Assembly: GCA_964531455.1 (NCBI GenBank)
Contig: CAZHFZ010000009.1
Coordinates: forward strand, 1-64,000
Direction: 5' to 3'
Length of the DNA stretch: 64,000 bases
DNA from: Ga0077527 sp964531455
GTDB taxonomy: Bacteria; Pseudomonadota; Gammaproteobacteria; Burkholderiales; SG8-41
The notes beneath the pieces are model-generated. The model was not told where the DNA came from, made no database searches, and saw only the letters and a list, made by a program, of their open reading frames with translations. Of the stretch, positions 16,956 to 24,432 are shown one piece after another; position 1 is the stretch's first letter, and every line of letters begins with the position of its first letter. A program made the position numbers and the translations under genes.

Positions 16956-17237
16956 TTACCAACGCTTGGTTTTGATGTTGTGCACGTGGGCGTGCTCGCC
17001 GAGCTTGATGTCAGCCACGGCCTTGCCGATATCAAAACCGTATTTGATGATGGTGTCGCCCTTCTTGATCTCGCGCAACGCAGCCTTGTGCCCGATCGGA
17101 ATGTCGTTAAGCGCCTTGACCTTGATCGTCGAGTCATCTTCCATGACCCAGCCAACCATCTCCTGGCCGGCCTTGATGCCTTCGATGACGGCCACGCCGA
17201 CCGTGTCCTTTTTATCGTGTACCAACAAGTGAATCAT
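16956..17237 (-). CDS. SAF-domain small subunit, resembling SuyA/UxaA N-terminal part
   Basis: A 93-residue protein that consists of one SAF domain: MIHLLVHDKKDTVGVAVIEG, then GHKAALREIKKGDTIIKYG near residue 50, and the C-terminal GEHAHVHNIKTKRW in which the paired His residues are the metal-site signature of UxaA N-termini. The ATG at 17237 follows CCAGGAGGC; a longer reading to 17423 runs through the promoter region and is rejected. It is the first gene of the catabolic unit and partners the large subunit directly downstream. Confidence 0.87.
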   Translation of the reverse strand: MIHLLVHDKKDTVGVAVIEGIKAGQEMVGWVMEDDSTIKVKALNDIPIGHKAALREIKKGDTIIKYGFDIGKAVADIKLGEHAHVHNIKTKRW

Positions 17238-17311
17238 TTTGCCTCCTGGGTGAACGCTGGGTGATAAGCAAACTGTGCAACCGGAATGAAAACGGTAGTG
17301 CAGGTCCGCAG

Positions 17312-17341
17312 ATGCTAACTCCCGCGCTTTCAGGCAGTCAA
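17312..17341 (-). promoter_or_regulatory. Candidate sigma70-type promoter for the catabolic operon
   Basis: On the minus strand TTGACT (17341-17336) is followed after 18 bases by TAGCAT (17317-17312). Transcription would start about 70 bases before the first gene of the operon. The -35 box abuts the tandem repeat at 17342-17358. Confidence 0.45.
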
Positions 17342-17358
17342 CTATATGACCTATATGA
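17342..17358. promoter_or_regulatory. Tandem CTATATGA repeat, candidate operator for the divergent GntR regulator
   Basis: CTATATGA occurs at 17342-17349 and again at 17351-17358, a 9-base period. It lies between the two divergent genes and touches the -35 box of the operon promoter, so a bound protein would block that promoter. TATATGA could also serve as a -10 box for the regulator gene. Binding is inferred from position only. Confidence 0.4.
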
Positions 17359-17394
17359 ATCCGCGATCTGCGTGATAGACTGCCGCGCGCCGCC

Positions 17395-18153
17395 ATGGAC
17401 ACGCCCACCCGCATCACTGACAACCTCGCCGCCGCCCCGCTTTACCGTGAGGTGCAGTGGCAAATCACCCGAGCCCTGGCCGCAGGCGAGTGGAAGCCGG
17501 GTGAAGCCATCCCCAGCGAATCGCAGCTGGCGCGGCAGTTCAAGGTGTCCATCGGAACCATCCGTCGCGCAATTGACGAACTGGTCGCCGGCCGCATCCT
17601 GGTACGCCAGCAGGGTCGCGGCACCTTTGTCGCTACGCATAACGAAGACCGCACGTTGTTCTATTTTTTTCACGTCGTCGGCAAGGATGGCAGCCGCGAA
17701 TTCCCGGTCTCCGAACTGCTGGGCTTCCGCAAGGAACGTGCCGATGCCGACGATGAAATCCAGTTCGGCCTCGCCCGCGGCAGCCGTGTCGCACGGGTCC
17801 GCAACCTGCTGAAGCTCGCCGGCAAACCGGTGGTGCTGGACGACATCACCGTGCCGACCGAGCGTTTCTCGCGCCTCGACGAATCCACCTTCCGCAATCG
17901 CGAAGGCACCATCTATGGCCTGTATCAGGCGCGTTACGGCGTCAATGTCGTACGTATCAGCGAACGACTGTCGGCCGCACATCCTCCATCAGACATCGCC
18001 GCCATCCTGTGCATGCGTAGCGACCAACCGCTACTGCAGATTCGTCGCGTCGCTTACACATACAACGATACGCCTGTGGAATACCGTCGCAGCTGGATCA
18101 ATACTGTCAACCACGAGTACTTGAGTGACCTGTGGAAAAGCGCGGCGCGTTAA
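17395..18153 (+). CDS. GntR-family (HutC subfamily, UTRA domain) transcriptional regulator
   Basis: A 252-residue regulator. The N-terminal winged helix (residues 15-80) has LYREVQWQITRALAAGEWKPGE, IPSESQLARQFKVSIGTIRRAI and RQQGRGTFV, the standard GntR layout. The rest is a UTRA ligand-binding domain, ending PLLQIRRVAYTYNDTPVEYRRSWI, which places it in the HutC subfamily; such proteins are usually repressors released by a pathway metabolite. It is divergent from the SAF-domain gene with 157 bases between, so it most likely controls that operon and itself. Confidence 0.92.
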   Translation: MDTPTRITDNLAAAPLYREVQWQITRALAAGEWKPGEAIPSESQLARQFKVSIGTIRRAIDELVAGRILVRQQGRGTFVATHNEDRTLFYFFHVVGKDGSREFPVSELLGFRKERADADDEIQFGLARGSRVARVRNLLKLAGKPVVLDDITVPTERFSRLDESTFRNREGTIYGLYQARYGVNVVRISERLSAAHPPSDIAAILCMRSDQPLLQIRRVAYTYNDTPVEYRRSWINTVNHEYLSDLWKSAAR

Positions 18154-18169
18154 GAACGCGCTTGTTTGA

Positions 18170-19903
18170 CTAGAACCCGAGCTCCCGCCGTGCCACCGCG
18201 ATTTGCACCGGATCACGTGCGTTTTTCAGCAGCCATTCGAACTGCACACGTGCATCATCGCGCAAGCCGCCACGGGCCAGATTGAATCCCGCACGCAGCC
18301 GCGCAGCGGCTGCAGCATCCGCGTCCGGCGCGCTCAACGCGAGACGCAAGTGATATTCCGCCGCAAGCAGAGGCTGGCTGCCCGAATCCAGCGCGCGCGC
18401 AGTGGCAGCCAGCAGCACGCGCCCCTGCGCCAAATCGGCATGAGGCAAAACGCGTCCGGCCAGCAACCGGGTTTCAGCCGCCAGACCGTGTTCAGCCAAC
18501 TGCGTAGTCAGCGTGATCCACTCCGTAAGTTGCGCCGCAGGAATGGGCGTGTTGGCCGCAGCCAACTGCCGTGTGATGGCGGCAACATCTTCGCCGCGAC
18601 CGGCGCGCAAGGCCGTTGCCGCCATGCGCAGATCCCAAACCGCAGAAGCGATACCCTCTGGCGCCGGCAAACCCAGCCGGTATTGCAGCGTACGCGCATG
18701 CAGCTGCAGCGCCTCGGCCGCGCTGCCCAGCTGATAACGCGTTTCTGCCGCGAGTGCCGCCGGATCTCCGGGCCATGCGCTGAAAACCTGCAACGCGGTA
18801 CGCGACAGGCGCGCAGCCAGCAGGCTGGATACAAGCTGCAGCTGGGCGGTGCGGCGCAAGGATTCGCTGCGCCCCTCACGCGCCAGATAGGCCAGGTAGG
18901 CGCGTGCCACGACCGGTTCCGCATCTTTACGCCTCAGCGCAAACTCCAGCCAGCTGGAATCGTCCCCCGCCAGCAGTTGATGTGTATTCGCGGCACTGCG
19001 CGCGTAAACAAGATAGGCCTCCCACATGCGGGAGGCCTCCGCTGCCGTTGCGTCAGCTCGATCAAGCAATTGCTCAATGACTTCAATTTTCAGCAGCGGG
19101 GCCGGCTGCTTTTCAGCGGCGTCGAGCAACACCCGCCACCATGCCGGATCTTCACTGCGTGCGATGCCGGCCCGCGCCTGTGCCACCACATCCGCCGGGG
19201 ACATCAATCCGGTGTGCAGACGCAGGCGTAACTTGGTCGCACTACGCTCGTCCAGCAAAGCCAACCACTGCACCGCTTCCTTGACGAGCTTCAGATCAAG
19301 GAGACCCTCCACAAATTGCGTTGCCGTCGCAGTATCGAGCGGCCGGTAATCCTGCTGAAAACGCAGCATGCTGCGATAGGCCTCATCCGCCTGCCCGTCA
19401 TCAATCAGACTGCGGATCACCAAAAGGCGCAGTTCGCGCAAACGCGCCGCATCCATTCCGCTGGTCCACAACGCGCGGGCCGCCTGATCACGTGCCGCAG
19501 CGCCACGCCGGATGGCCAGCGCTGAACGAGCAGCAATGGCATGAAACCCGGCTGCAGCTGCCGCATCAACCCCGGCAGGCATTGCGGCGACACGCTGCAG
19601 CAGGATTGCATGCGATCCGGCGGACTCCAGCAATTGCAAACGCAAACGCTCCCATTCAGTCCAGCGTGGCCCGAGGACGGGCCCCTTGGGGGATGCCGCA
19701 GACGGCACACCCATGGCCAGCGGCGCGGCAAGCACAGCCGGTTGCAGCACGTCCACACGCTGAAGTGCGAGTTGGGCTGCTCCGGCTTCAGCCAGGCTGC
19801 GTGTAGCCGCGAGTTCGTCGGCGGCTTGAACCGTCGGCGCGACCATCACTACGGTCAGGAACACGCATGAAAAAAGAGGGAAGATCAGGCGTTGCAGAAT
19901 CAT
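18170..19903 (-). CDS. Secreted helical-repeat (TPR-like) protein of unknown function
   Basis: A 577-residue protein with a signal peptide ending VQA-AD at residue 28, then almost wholly Ala/Leu-rich amphipathic helices of about 30-40 residues in tandem, consistent with a periplasmic TPR or Sel1-like superhelix. Examples are DDGQADEAYRSMLRFQQDY near 190 and LARGGLRDDARVQFEWLLKNA near the C-terminus. I recognise no catalytic motif. It is convergent with the GntR regulator (17 bases apart) and separated from rplS by a terminator, so it is its own unit. No ribosome site is visible before ATG 19903; see the promoter entry just upstream. Confidence 0.75.
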   Translation of the reverse strand: MILQRLIFPLFSCVFLTVVMVAPTVQAADELAATRSLAEAGAAQLALQRVDVLQPAVLAAPLAMGVPSAASPKGPVLGPRWTEWERLRLQLLESAGSHAILLQRVAAMPAGVDAAAAAGFHAIAARSALAIRRGAAARDQAARALWTSGMDAARLRELRLLVIRSLIDDGQADEAYRSMLRFQQDYRPLDTATATQFVEGLLDLKLVKEAVQWLALLDERSATKLRLRLHTGLMSPADVVAQARAGIARSEDPAWWRVLLDAAEKQPAPLLKIEVIEQLLDRADATAAEASRMWEAYLVYARSAANTHQLLAGDDSSWLEFALRRKDAEPVVARAYLAYLAREGRSESLRRTAQLQLVSSLLAARLSRTALQVFSAWPGDPAALAAETRYQLGSAAEALQLHARTLQYRLGLPAPEGIASAVWDLRMAATALRAGRGEDVAAITRQLAAANTPIPAAQLTEWITLTTQLAEHGLAAETRLLAGRVLPHADLAQGRVLLAATARALDSGSQPLLAAEYHLRLALSAPDADAAAAARLRAGFNLARGGLRDDARVQFEWLLKNARDPVQIAVARRELGF

Positions 19904-19920
19904 GCCGTTATTGTAACGGC
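19904..19920 (-). promoter_or_regulatory. Perfect 7-base inverted repeat with a -10 box abutting the start codon (possible leaderless promoter)
   Basis: Arms GCCGTTA (19904-19910) and TAACGGC (19914-19920) enclose TTG and end at the ATG of the helical-repeat protein. On the minus strand the repeat contains TACAAT (19915-19910), a near-consensus -10 box ending six bases before the ATG. Transcription would then begin at or next to the start codon. No clear -35 box is seen. Confidence 0.35.
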
Positions 19921-19971
19921 GCCCCGCTGCAGAGAAATGAGCGGCAGTCGCGAACGAGGAAAACGGGCAAA

Positions 19972-19999
19972 GAAAAAGGCGGCCGCAGCCGCCTTTTTC
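19972..19999 (-). terminator. Rho-independent terminator of the rpsP-rplS operon
   Basis: An 11-base perfect stem (19973-19983 with 19988-19998) with a CGCA loop: GGCGGC paired with GCCGCC flanked by A and T runs. It lies 16 bases after the rplS stop. On the minus strand the stem ends in TTTTT. Confidence 0.85.
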
Positions 20000-20014
20000 A
20001 GGGATGCAAAGTGC

Positions 20015-20422
20015 TTACTTCTCAGCAGTTGCGGCTGCCGGTTCCGCCTCGGCAACTACTGCCGTGCTGACCGTGAGCTTTTCCTTGATACGGGCCGCTT
20101 TGCCGGACAGGCCGCGCAGGTAGTAAAGCTTCGAACGGCCGACGTCGCCGCGACGCTTCACTTCGATGCTGGCGATAGAGGGTGAATAGGTCTGGAAAGT
20201 CCGCTCCACGCCCTCGCCCGAGGAGATCTTGCGCACGATGAACGAGGAGTTGATTCCCCGGTTGCGCTTGGCGATGACAACGCCCTCGTAGGCCTGAACG
20301 CGCTTGCGCTCGCCCTCGACCACATTGACGTTGACGATGACCGTATCACCGGCGACGAAGTCCGGGGTCTTGCGGCCCAGACGGTTCATTTCTTCCTGTT
20401 CCAGCTGCTGTATGACGTTCAT
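20015..20422 (-). CDS. rplS: 50S ribosomal protein L19
   Basis: A 135-residue large-subunit protein at the 30S-50S interface. The body MNVIQQLEQEEM, PDFVAGDTVIVNVNVVEGER, QAYEGVVIAKRNRGINSSF and KRRGDVGRSKLYYLRG is the standard L19 sequence. The C-terminus carries an additional Ala/Glu-rich tail of about 20 residues, common in betaproteobacteria. It is last in the rpsP-rimM-trmD-rplS operon, 49 bases after trmD, and is followed by a strong terminator. Confidence 0.98.
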   Translation of the reverse strand: MNVIQQLEQEEMNRLGRKTPDFVAGDTVIVNVNVVEGERKRVQAYEGVVIAKRNRGINSSFIVRKISSGEGVERTFQTYSPSIASIEVKRRGDVGRSKLYYLRGLSGKAARIKEKLTVSTAVVAEAEPAAATAEK

Positions 20423-20471
20423 CTCTTGACTCCCTCAAACTTGATTGCGTCCGCCATCATGGCGTTCGCGG

Positions 20472-21236
20472 TTAAACCCTGCCGCTGTCCTGTTCGCGGC
20501 GAAACTCGTCGAGCAGTGACCGTTCTTCCGCGGTCAACACCCGCCGTTCCAGCAAATCCGGCCGTCGCTGCCAGGTGCGCCCCAGCGACTGCTTCAAACG
20601 CCAGCGCGTGATCACCGCGTGGTTGCCTGACAACAGCACCGCCGGCACCGCCGCGCCCTCATACACTTCCGGGCGTGTGTAGTGCGGGTGGTCCAGCAGC
20701 CCGTCAACAAACGAATCCTGGCTGGCGGATTCGGCATCGCCCAACGCGCCGGGCAGTTGCCGCACCACACTGTCCATCAACACCATCGCGGCCAGTTCGC
20801 CGCCGCTCAATACATAGTCGCCAATCGAGACTTCCTCGATGGCTTGGCGCTCGATCAGTCGCTCGTCCACACCTTCGTAGCGTCCTGCCAGCAGCACCAG
20901 TCCCTGCTCATGCGCCAACTCTGCAACCAGCGCGTGGTCCAGCAATCTTCCCTGTGGCGTCAGATGCACGACCCGTGGCCGCTCCACACCTGCGCTCACC
21001 TGTCGCTGCCGCGCTGCTGCCAGCGCCTTGTCCAGCGGTTCCGCCATCATCACCATGCCGGGACCGCCGCCATAAGGCCGGTCATCCACGGTACGGTGCA
21101 CATTCGTCGTGAAATCCCGCGGATTCCACGCCACAAACTGGTAAAGCCCACGCTCCCTGGCACGACCGGTAACCCCCAATTCGGTTACCGCATCGAACAT
21201 CGCCGGAAACAAGGTGACTACATCGAACTGCAACAT
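20472..21236 (-). CDS. trmD: tRNA (guanine-37-N1) methyltransferase
   Basis: A 254-residue SPOUT methyltransferase making m1G37 in tRNAs reading CNN codons, which prevents +1 frameshifts. MLQFDVVTLFPAMF opens the knot domain, RPYGGGPGMVMMAEPL is near residue 55, SIGDYVLSGGELAAM, the S-adenosylmethionine loop, near 135, and the Asp of the catalytic linker is in DSFVDGLLDHPHYTRPEVY near 165. The ATG at 21236 shares one base with the rimM stop (TGATG), a tight coupling typical of this operon. Confidence 0.98.
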   Translation of the reverse strand: MLQFDVVTLFPAMFDAVTELGVTGRARERGLYQFVAWNPRDFTTNVHRTVDDRPYGGGPGMVMMAEPLDKALAAARQRQVSAGVERPRVVHLTPQGRLLDHALVAELAHEQGLVLLAGRYEGVDERLIERQAIEEVSIGDYVLSGGELAAMVLMDSVVRQLPGALGDAESASQDSFVDGLLDHPHYTRPEVYEGAAVPAVLLSGNHAVITRWRLKQSLGRTWQRRPDLLERRVLTAEERSLLDEFRREQDSGRV

Positions 21237-21781
21237 CAGTAATCTGCTTCCCAATCGACAGTTATCTTGCCGCCGGGAATATCAACCTTGCGGATCACCG
21301 TTTCGATGAAAGGCAAAAGCCGTTCGCTTACATCACCTGACACCTTATCTTCCACCACCAGCACATCGTTGGCCCCGGTTTCAAAAACACGGGATACCGT
21401 TCCCAGTTCAACCCCGGTCTCGTTGACAACCCGAAGCCCCACAAGGTCGGCCCAGTAAAACTCCCCTGATGCCGGCGCAGGGAATTCGTTGCGTGATATC
21501 GCGATTCGCATCCCCTGCAACAGCGCCGCCTGATCACGATCACTGATGCCGGCCAACTTCGCCACCACCGCAGCGCCGTGCACTTTGGCAGACTCCACGG
21601 ATCGTGACTGCCAGGCGCCTTCGCGTCCGACCTGCCACGATGAATAATCGAGCAACCCCCGGCTTTCCTGCGTGAACGGCTGAACCTTGATCCAGCCGTT
21701 GACACCGTAGGGCGCAACCACGCGCCCCATGACTACCAGCCGTTCAGCGACCGACTGCTCAGGCAGCTGCTTTTTGGGCAC
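21236..21781 (-). CDS. rimM: 16S rRNA processing protein RimM
   Basis: A maturation factor for the 30S head that binds S19. The N-terminal barrel (LVVMGRVVAPYGVNGWIKVQPF) is joined to the PRC-barrel C-terminal domain (GEFYWADLVGLRV, NDVLVVEDK, RLLPFIETVIRKVD). The start is uncertain: the ATG at 21730 would cut away the first beta strand (LVV before MGR), so I place the start at the in-frame GTG at 21781 giving 181 residues, the usual family length. That start overlaps the end of rpsP by 23 bases. Confidence 0.9.
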   Translation of the reverse strand: MPKKQLPEQSVAERLVVMGRVVAPYGVNGWIKVQPFTQESRGLLDYSSWQVGREGAWQSRSVESAKVHGAAVVAKLAGISDRDQAALLQGMRIAISRNEFPAPASGEFYWADLVGLRVVNETGVELGTVSRVFETGANDVLVVEDKVSGDVSERLLPFIETVIRKVDIPGGKITVDWEADY

Positions 21782-22016
21782 CAGCCTGCTTGACGAGACG
21801 GGTGACTGTGTCCGAAAGTTGCGCACCCTTGCCTTGCCAGAAAGCAAGACGCTCATTGTTGATACGCAGACGTTCGCGGCCTTCCGGCGCTTTGGGATCG
21901 TAAAACCCCAGACGCTCGATAAAGCGGCCGTCGCGAGCGAAACGCGAGTCGGCAACGACAAGGTTGAAAAACGGGCGCTTTTTGGCGCCACCACGAGCTA
22001 AACGGACCACCACCAT
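21759..22016 (-). CDS. rpsP: 30S ribosomal protein S16
   Basis: An 85-residue early-assembly 30S protein. MVVVRLARGGAKKRPFFNLV, VADSRFARDGRFIERLGFYDP and RLAFWQGKGAQLSDTV are standard S16 segments. It is the first gene of the operon, with a promoter about 40 bases upstream. GGGAAATCC before the ATG is a modest ribosome site. Confidence 0.98.
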   Translation of the reverse strand: MVVVRLARGGAKKRPFFNLVVADSRFARDGRFIERLGFYDPKAPEGRERLRINNERLAFWQGKGAQLSDTVTRLVKQAGAQKAAA

Positions 22017-22055
22017 GACGGATTTCCCGGTGACTGAAAAAGTCGAAAGGGGCGG

Positions 22056-22085
22056 ATTTTACGGTACTTTCCCCCTTCTAAGCAA
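22056..22085 (-). promoter_or_regulatory. Sigma70-type promoter for rpsP-rimM-trmD-rplS
   Basis: On the minus strand TTGCTT (22085-22080) and TAAAAT (22061-22056) are 18 bases apart. The start site would fall near 22049, giving a leader of about 33 bases before rpsP. Confidence 0.5.
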
Positions 22086-22150
22086 CGTTTAATCACAATA
22101 CCTGTAAATGCCCGGGATTTCAGCGCCGACACCGAAAATCAACATAACCA

Positions 22151-22164
22151 ATTGTTTTTAAAGA
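22151..22164 (+). repeat. AT-rich intergenic 14-mer, copy 3 (one mismatch)
   Basis: ATTGTTTTTAAAGA, one base different from the copies at 4427-4440 and 13190-13203, directly before the nitroreductase start. The A+T-rich stretch could help its promoter or act as an unstructured leader. Confidence 0.35.
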
Positions 22165-22170
22165 AAATTT

Positions 22171-23022
22171 ATGAATAATCCAGAAAAAACACCCAGCGAA
22201 CGCATCGTCGCCGCCCTGAAGATCCGCTATGGCGCCGGTTTCCAGGTCAATCCCGACCAAGCCGGAATTAATGAACTGGCGCGCATTGCCGAGCATCGCT
22301 CGCTGCGCCGCTACCGCCCGGACCCGGTCAGCACCGACCTGCTGCAGTTGCTTTGCGCCTGCGCGCTGTCGGCACCGACCAAGAGCGATCTGCAGCAAGC
22401 TGACATCATCCATGTCGCCGATCCCGCCAAACGCCAGCGTATCGTCGCTCATCTGCCGGAAATGCCGTGGATCCTCGATGCGCCGCTGTTTCTGGTGTTT
22501 TGTGGCAACAACCGGCGGATCCGCCATATCGGGCAATGGCGCGGCAAACCGTTCGCCAATGAACACCTTGACCACTTCATGAATGCGGCCGTCGATGCCG
22601 GCATCGTCATGATGAATTTCATCAGTGCCGCCGAAGCCGCAGGACTCGGCACCTGCCCTATCAGCGCGATCCGCAATGCCATTGACACCGTCAGCAAAGA
22701 ACTGGAATTGCCCGAGGGCGTGTTCCCGATCGCCGGTTTATGCGTGGGATACCCCGAGGCGGCCGGCCATATCAGTCCGCGCCTGTCGCTCGACGTGACA
22801 GTCCATACCGACCGTTACGATGAATCGCAGCTAAAGGAACAGGTGGAAGCCTACGACCGTCGACGCCATGCCAACCACCCATACGGGAAGCAGCGACGCA
22901 TCAAGCAGTTTGGCGCCGCGGATTTTTACGGCTGGTCCGAAGACAAGGCCCGGCAATACGCCGAACCGGAACGCGCGGATTTCGGCGCCTACATCCGGCG
23001 CCAGGGCTTCAGCCTGAAATAG
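22171..23022 (+). CDS. Nitroreductase family protein (FMN-dependent, NfsA-like)
   Basis: A 283-residue flavoprotein. HRSLRRYRPDPVSTDLL near residue 42 binds the FMN phosphate, ALSAPTKSDLQQADII near 67 and SAAEAAGLGTCPISAIR near 152 are the other conserved parts of the nitroreductase fold, with GLCVGYPEAAGHISPRLSLD near 193. The long C-terminal extension resembles the NfsA/FRP group, which reduces nitroaromatics or flavin with NAD(P)H. The ATG at 22171 has only a weak A-rich ribosome site. It is convergent with ffh. Confidence 0.88.
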   Translation: MNNPEKTPSERIVAALKIRYGAGFQVNPDQAGINELARIAEHRSLRRYRPDPVSTDLLQLLCACALSAPTKSDLQQADIIHVADPAKRQRIVAHLPEMPWILDAPLFLVFCGNNRRIRHIGQWRGKPFANEHLDHFMNAAVDAGIVMMNFISAAEAAGLGTCPISAIRNAIDTVSKELELPEGVFPIAGLCVGYPEAAGHISPRLSLDVTVHTDRYDESQLKEQVEAYDRRRHANHPYGKQRRIKQFGAADFYGWSEDKARQYAEPERADFGAYIRRQGFSLK

Positions 23023-23033
23023 GCGAAGGCTCT

Positions 23034-23058
23034 CCGGGAATGTTTAGCGCATTCCCGG
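23034..23058. terminator. Hairpin between convergent nitroreductase gene and ffh
   Basis: CCGGGAATG (23034-23042) pairs with CATTCCCGG (23050-23058) across a 7-base loop. It contains the end of the ffh coding sequence and follows the nitroreductase stop by 11 bases. There is no long T run, so termination may be partial in both directions. Confidence 0.4.
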
Positions 23059-24399
23059 GAACATGCCTTTCATCGAACGCATCATTTTCGCCATGCCGCC
23101 CTTGGCAACCATTTTCATCATCTTCTGCGTCTGCTCGAACTGGTTCAGCAGACGATTCACTTCCTGAACCGTCACCCCGGCGCCGGCGGCAATGCGCCGC
23201 TTGCGCGAGGCCTTGATCAGTTCCGGCTTCGCGCGCTCGAGCCGGGTCATCGAATTGATGATGCCTTCTAGACGGCGGATTGCCTTGTCTTCCATCTGCG
23301 GAGCGCCCTGCGCCGCAGCCTGCGCCAGTTGCGCGGGAAGCTTGTCCATCAGAGCGCTGACGCCACCCATCTTGCGCATCTGGGCCACCTGCTGCTTGAA
23401 ATCTTCCAGATCGAAACCTTTGCCGGACTTGACCTTGCGTGCGAGCTTTTCAGCCTCGACACGATCCACTGACTTGGTCACATCTTCGATCAGTGACAGC
23501 ACATCGCCCATACCGAGAATGCGCGACGCCATGCGGTCGGGATGGAAGGCTTCGAGTCCGGTAACTTTTTCGCCAGTGCCGGCAAATTTGATCGGCTTTC
23601 CGGTGACATGGCGCACCGACAACGCGGCGCCACCACGGGAATCGCCATCGAGTTTGGTCAGGATGACGCCGGTCAGCGGCAGCGCTTCACCGAAGGCCTT
23701 CGCCACGTTGACCGCATCCTGGCCCTGCATCGCGTCAACCACAAACAGCGTTTCGATCGGATGCACCGCGGCATGCAGTTCGCGGATCTCCTGCATCATC
23801 GCTTCGTCGATCGCAAGGCGGCCAGCGGTATCGACGATCAGCACTTCGTGATAATGGGTACGCGCATACTCCAGCGCGCGCTTAGCAATATCGACCGGTC
23901 GCTCGCCATTGGCGACCGGATGGAAATCCACCTCGACCTGCCCGGCCAATACCTTCAACTGCTCAATTGCAGCCGGCCGATACACGTCGCAACTGGCCAG
24001 CAGCACTTTCTTTTTCTGCTCAATACGCAACCAGCGCGCCAGTTTTCCCGCCGTCGTGGTCTTGCCTGCGCCCTGCAGACCGGCCATCAGAATAACCGCT
24101 GGAGGCTGGACCGCGAGATTGAGCGATTCATTGTGATCGCCCATCAGCGCGATCAGTTCACGGTGTACTACACCGACAAGCGCCTGTCCCGGTGTCAGGC
24201 TGCCAACCACCTCTTCGCCGACGGCTTTTTCGCGCACACGGTCTATAAAGGCCTTGACGACCGGCAAGGCCACATCGGCCTCCAACAGGGCCATGCGCAC
24301 TTCTCGCAGAGCATCCTGAGTATTGGCTTCGGTCAGCCGCGCTTCTCCGCGCAGCGTCTTGACAACTTTCGCGAGGCGACCGGTCAGGTTGTCGAACAT
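23044..24399 (-). CDS. ffh: Signal recognition particle protein
   Basis: A 451-residue SRP54 GTPase that with 4.5S RNA delivers inner-membrane proteins to FtsY. The N domain (1-90) is followed by the G domain with GLQGAGKTTTAGKLA near 106, DTAGR near 190, TKLDGD near 247 and GTGEK near 273. The Met-rich M domain covers the C-terminal 150 residues, with RKRRIAAGAGVTVQEVNRLL and a GGMAKMMRSMKGMFPGMR tail that binds RNA and signal peptides. It is divergent from the ccsA-like gene, 33 bases apart, the usual neighbour pair in proteobacteria. Confidence 0.98.
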   Translation of the reverse strand: MFDNLTGRLAKVVKTLRGEARLTEANTQDALREVRMALLEADVALPVVKAFIDRVREKAVGEEVVGSLTPGQALVGVVHRELIALMGDHNESLNLAVQPPAVILMAGLQGAGKTTTAGKLARWLRIEQKKKVLLASCDVYRPAAIEQLKVLAGQVEVDFHPVANGERPVDIAKRALEYARTHYHEVLIVDTAGRLAIDEAMMQEIRELHAAVHPIETLFVVDAMQGQDAVNVAKAFGEALPLTGVILTKLDGDSRGGAALSVRHVTGKPIKFAGTGEKVTGLEAFHPDRMASRILGMGDVLSLIEDVTKSVDRVEAEKLARKVKSGKGFDLEDFKQQVAQMRKMGGVSALMDKLPAQLAQAAAQGAPQMEDKAIRRLEGIINSMTRLERAKPELIKASRKRRIAAGAGVTVQEVNRLLNQFEQTQKMMKMVAKGGMAKMMRSMKGMFPGMR

Positions 24400-24432
24400 G
24401 GCTTAAGGGGTGGCTTCAGGTAAACTGGACAT

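Noticed and set aside
15712..17237. Split of a single altronate dehydratase gene by a frameshift
   Set aside because: Both halves have their own start codons and the SAF gene a strong ribosome site; the separate-subunit form is known for SuyAB.
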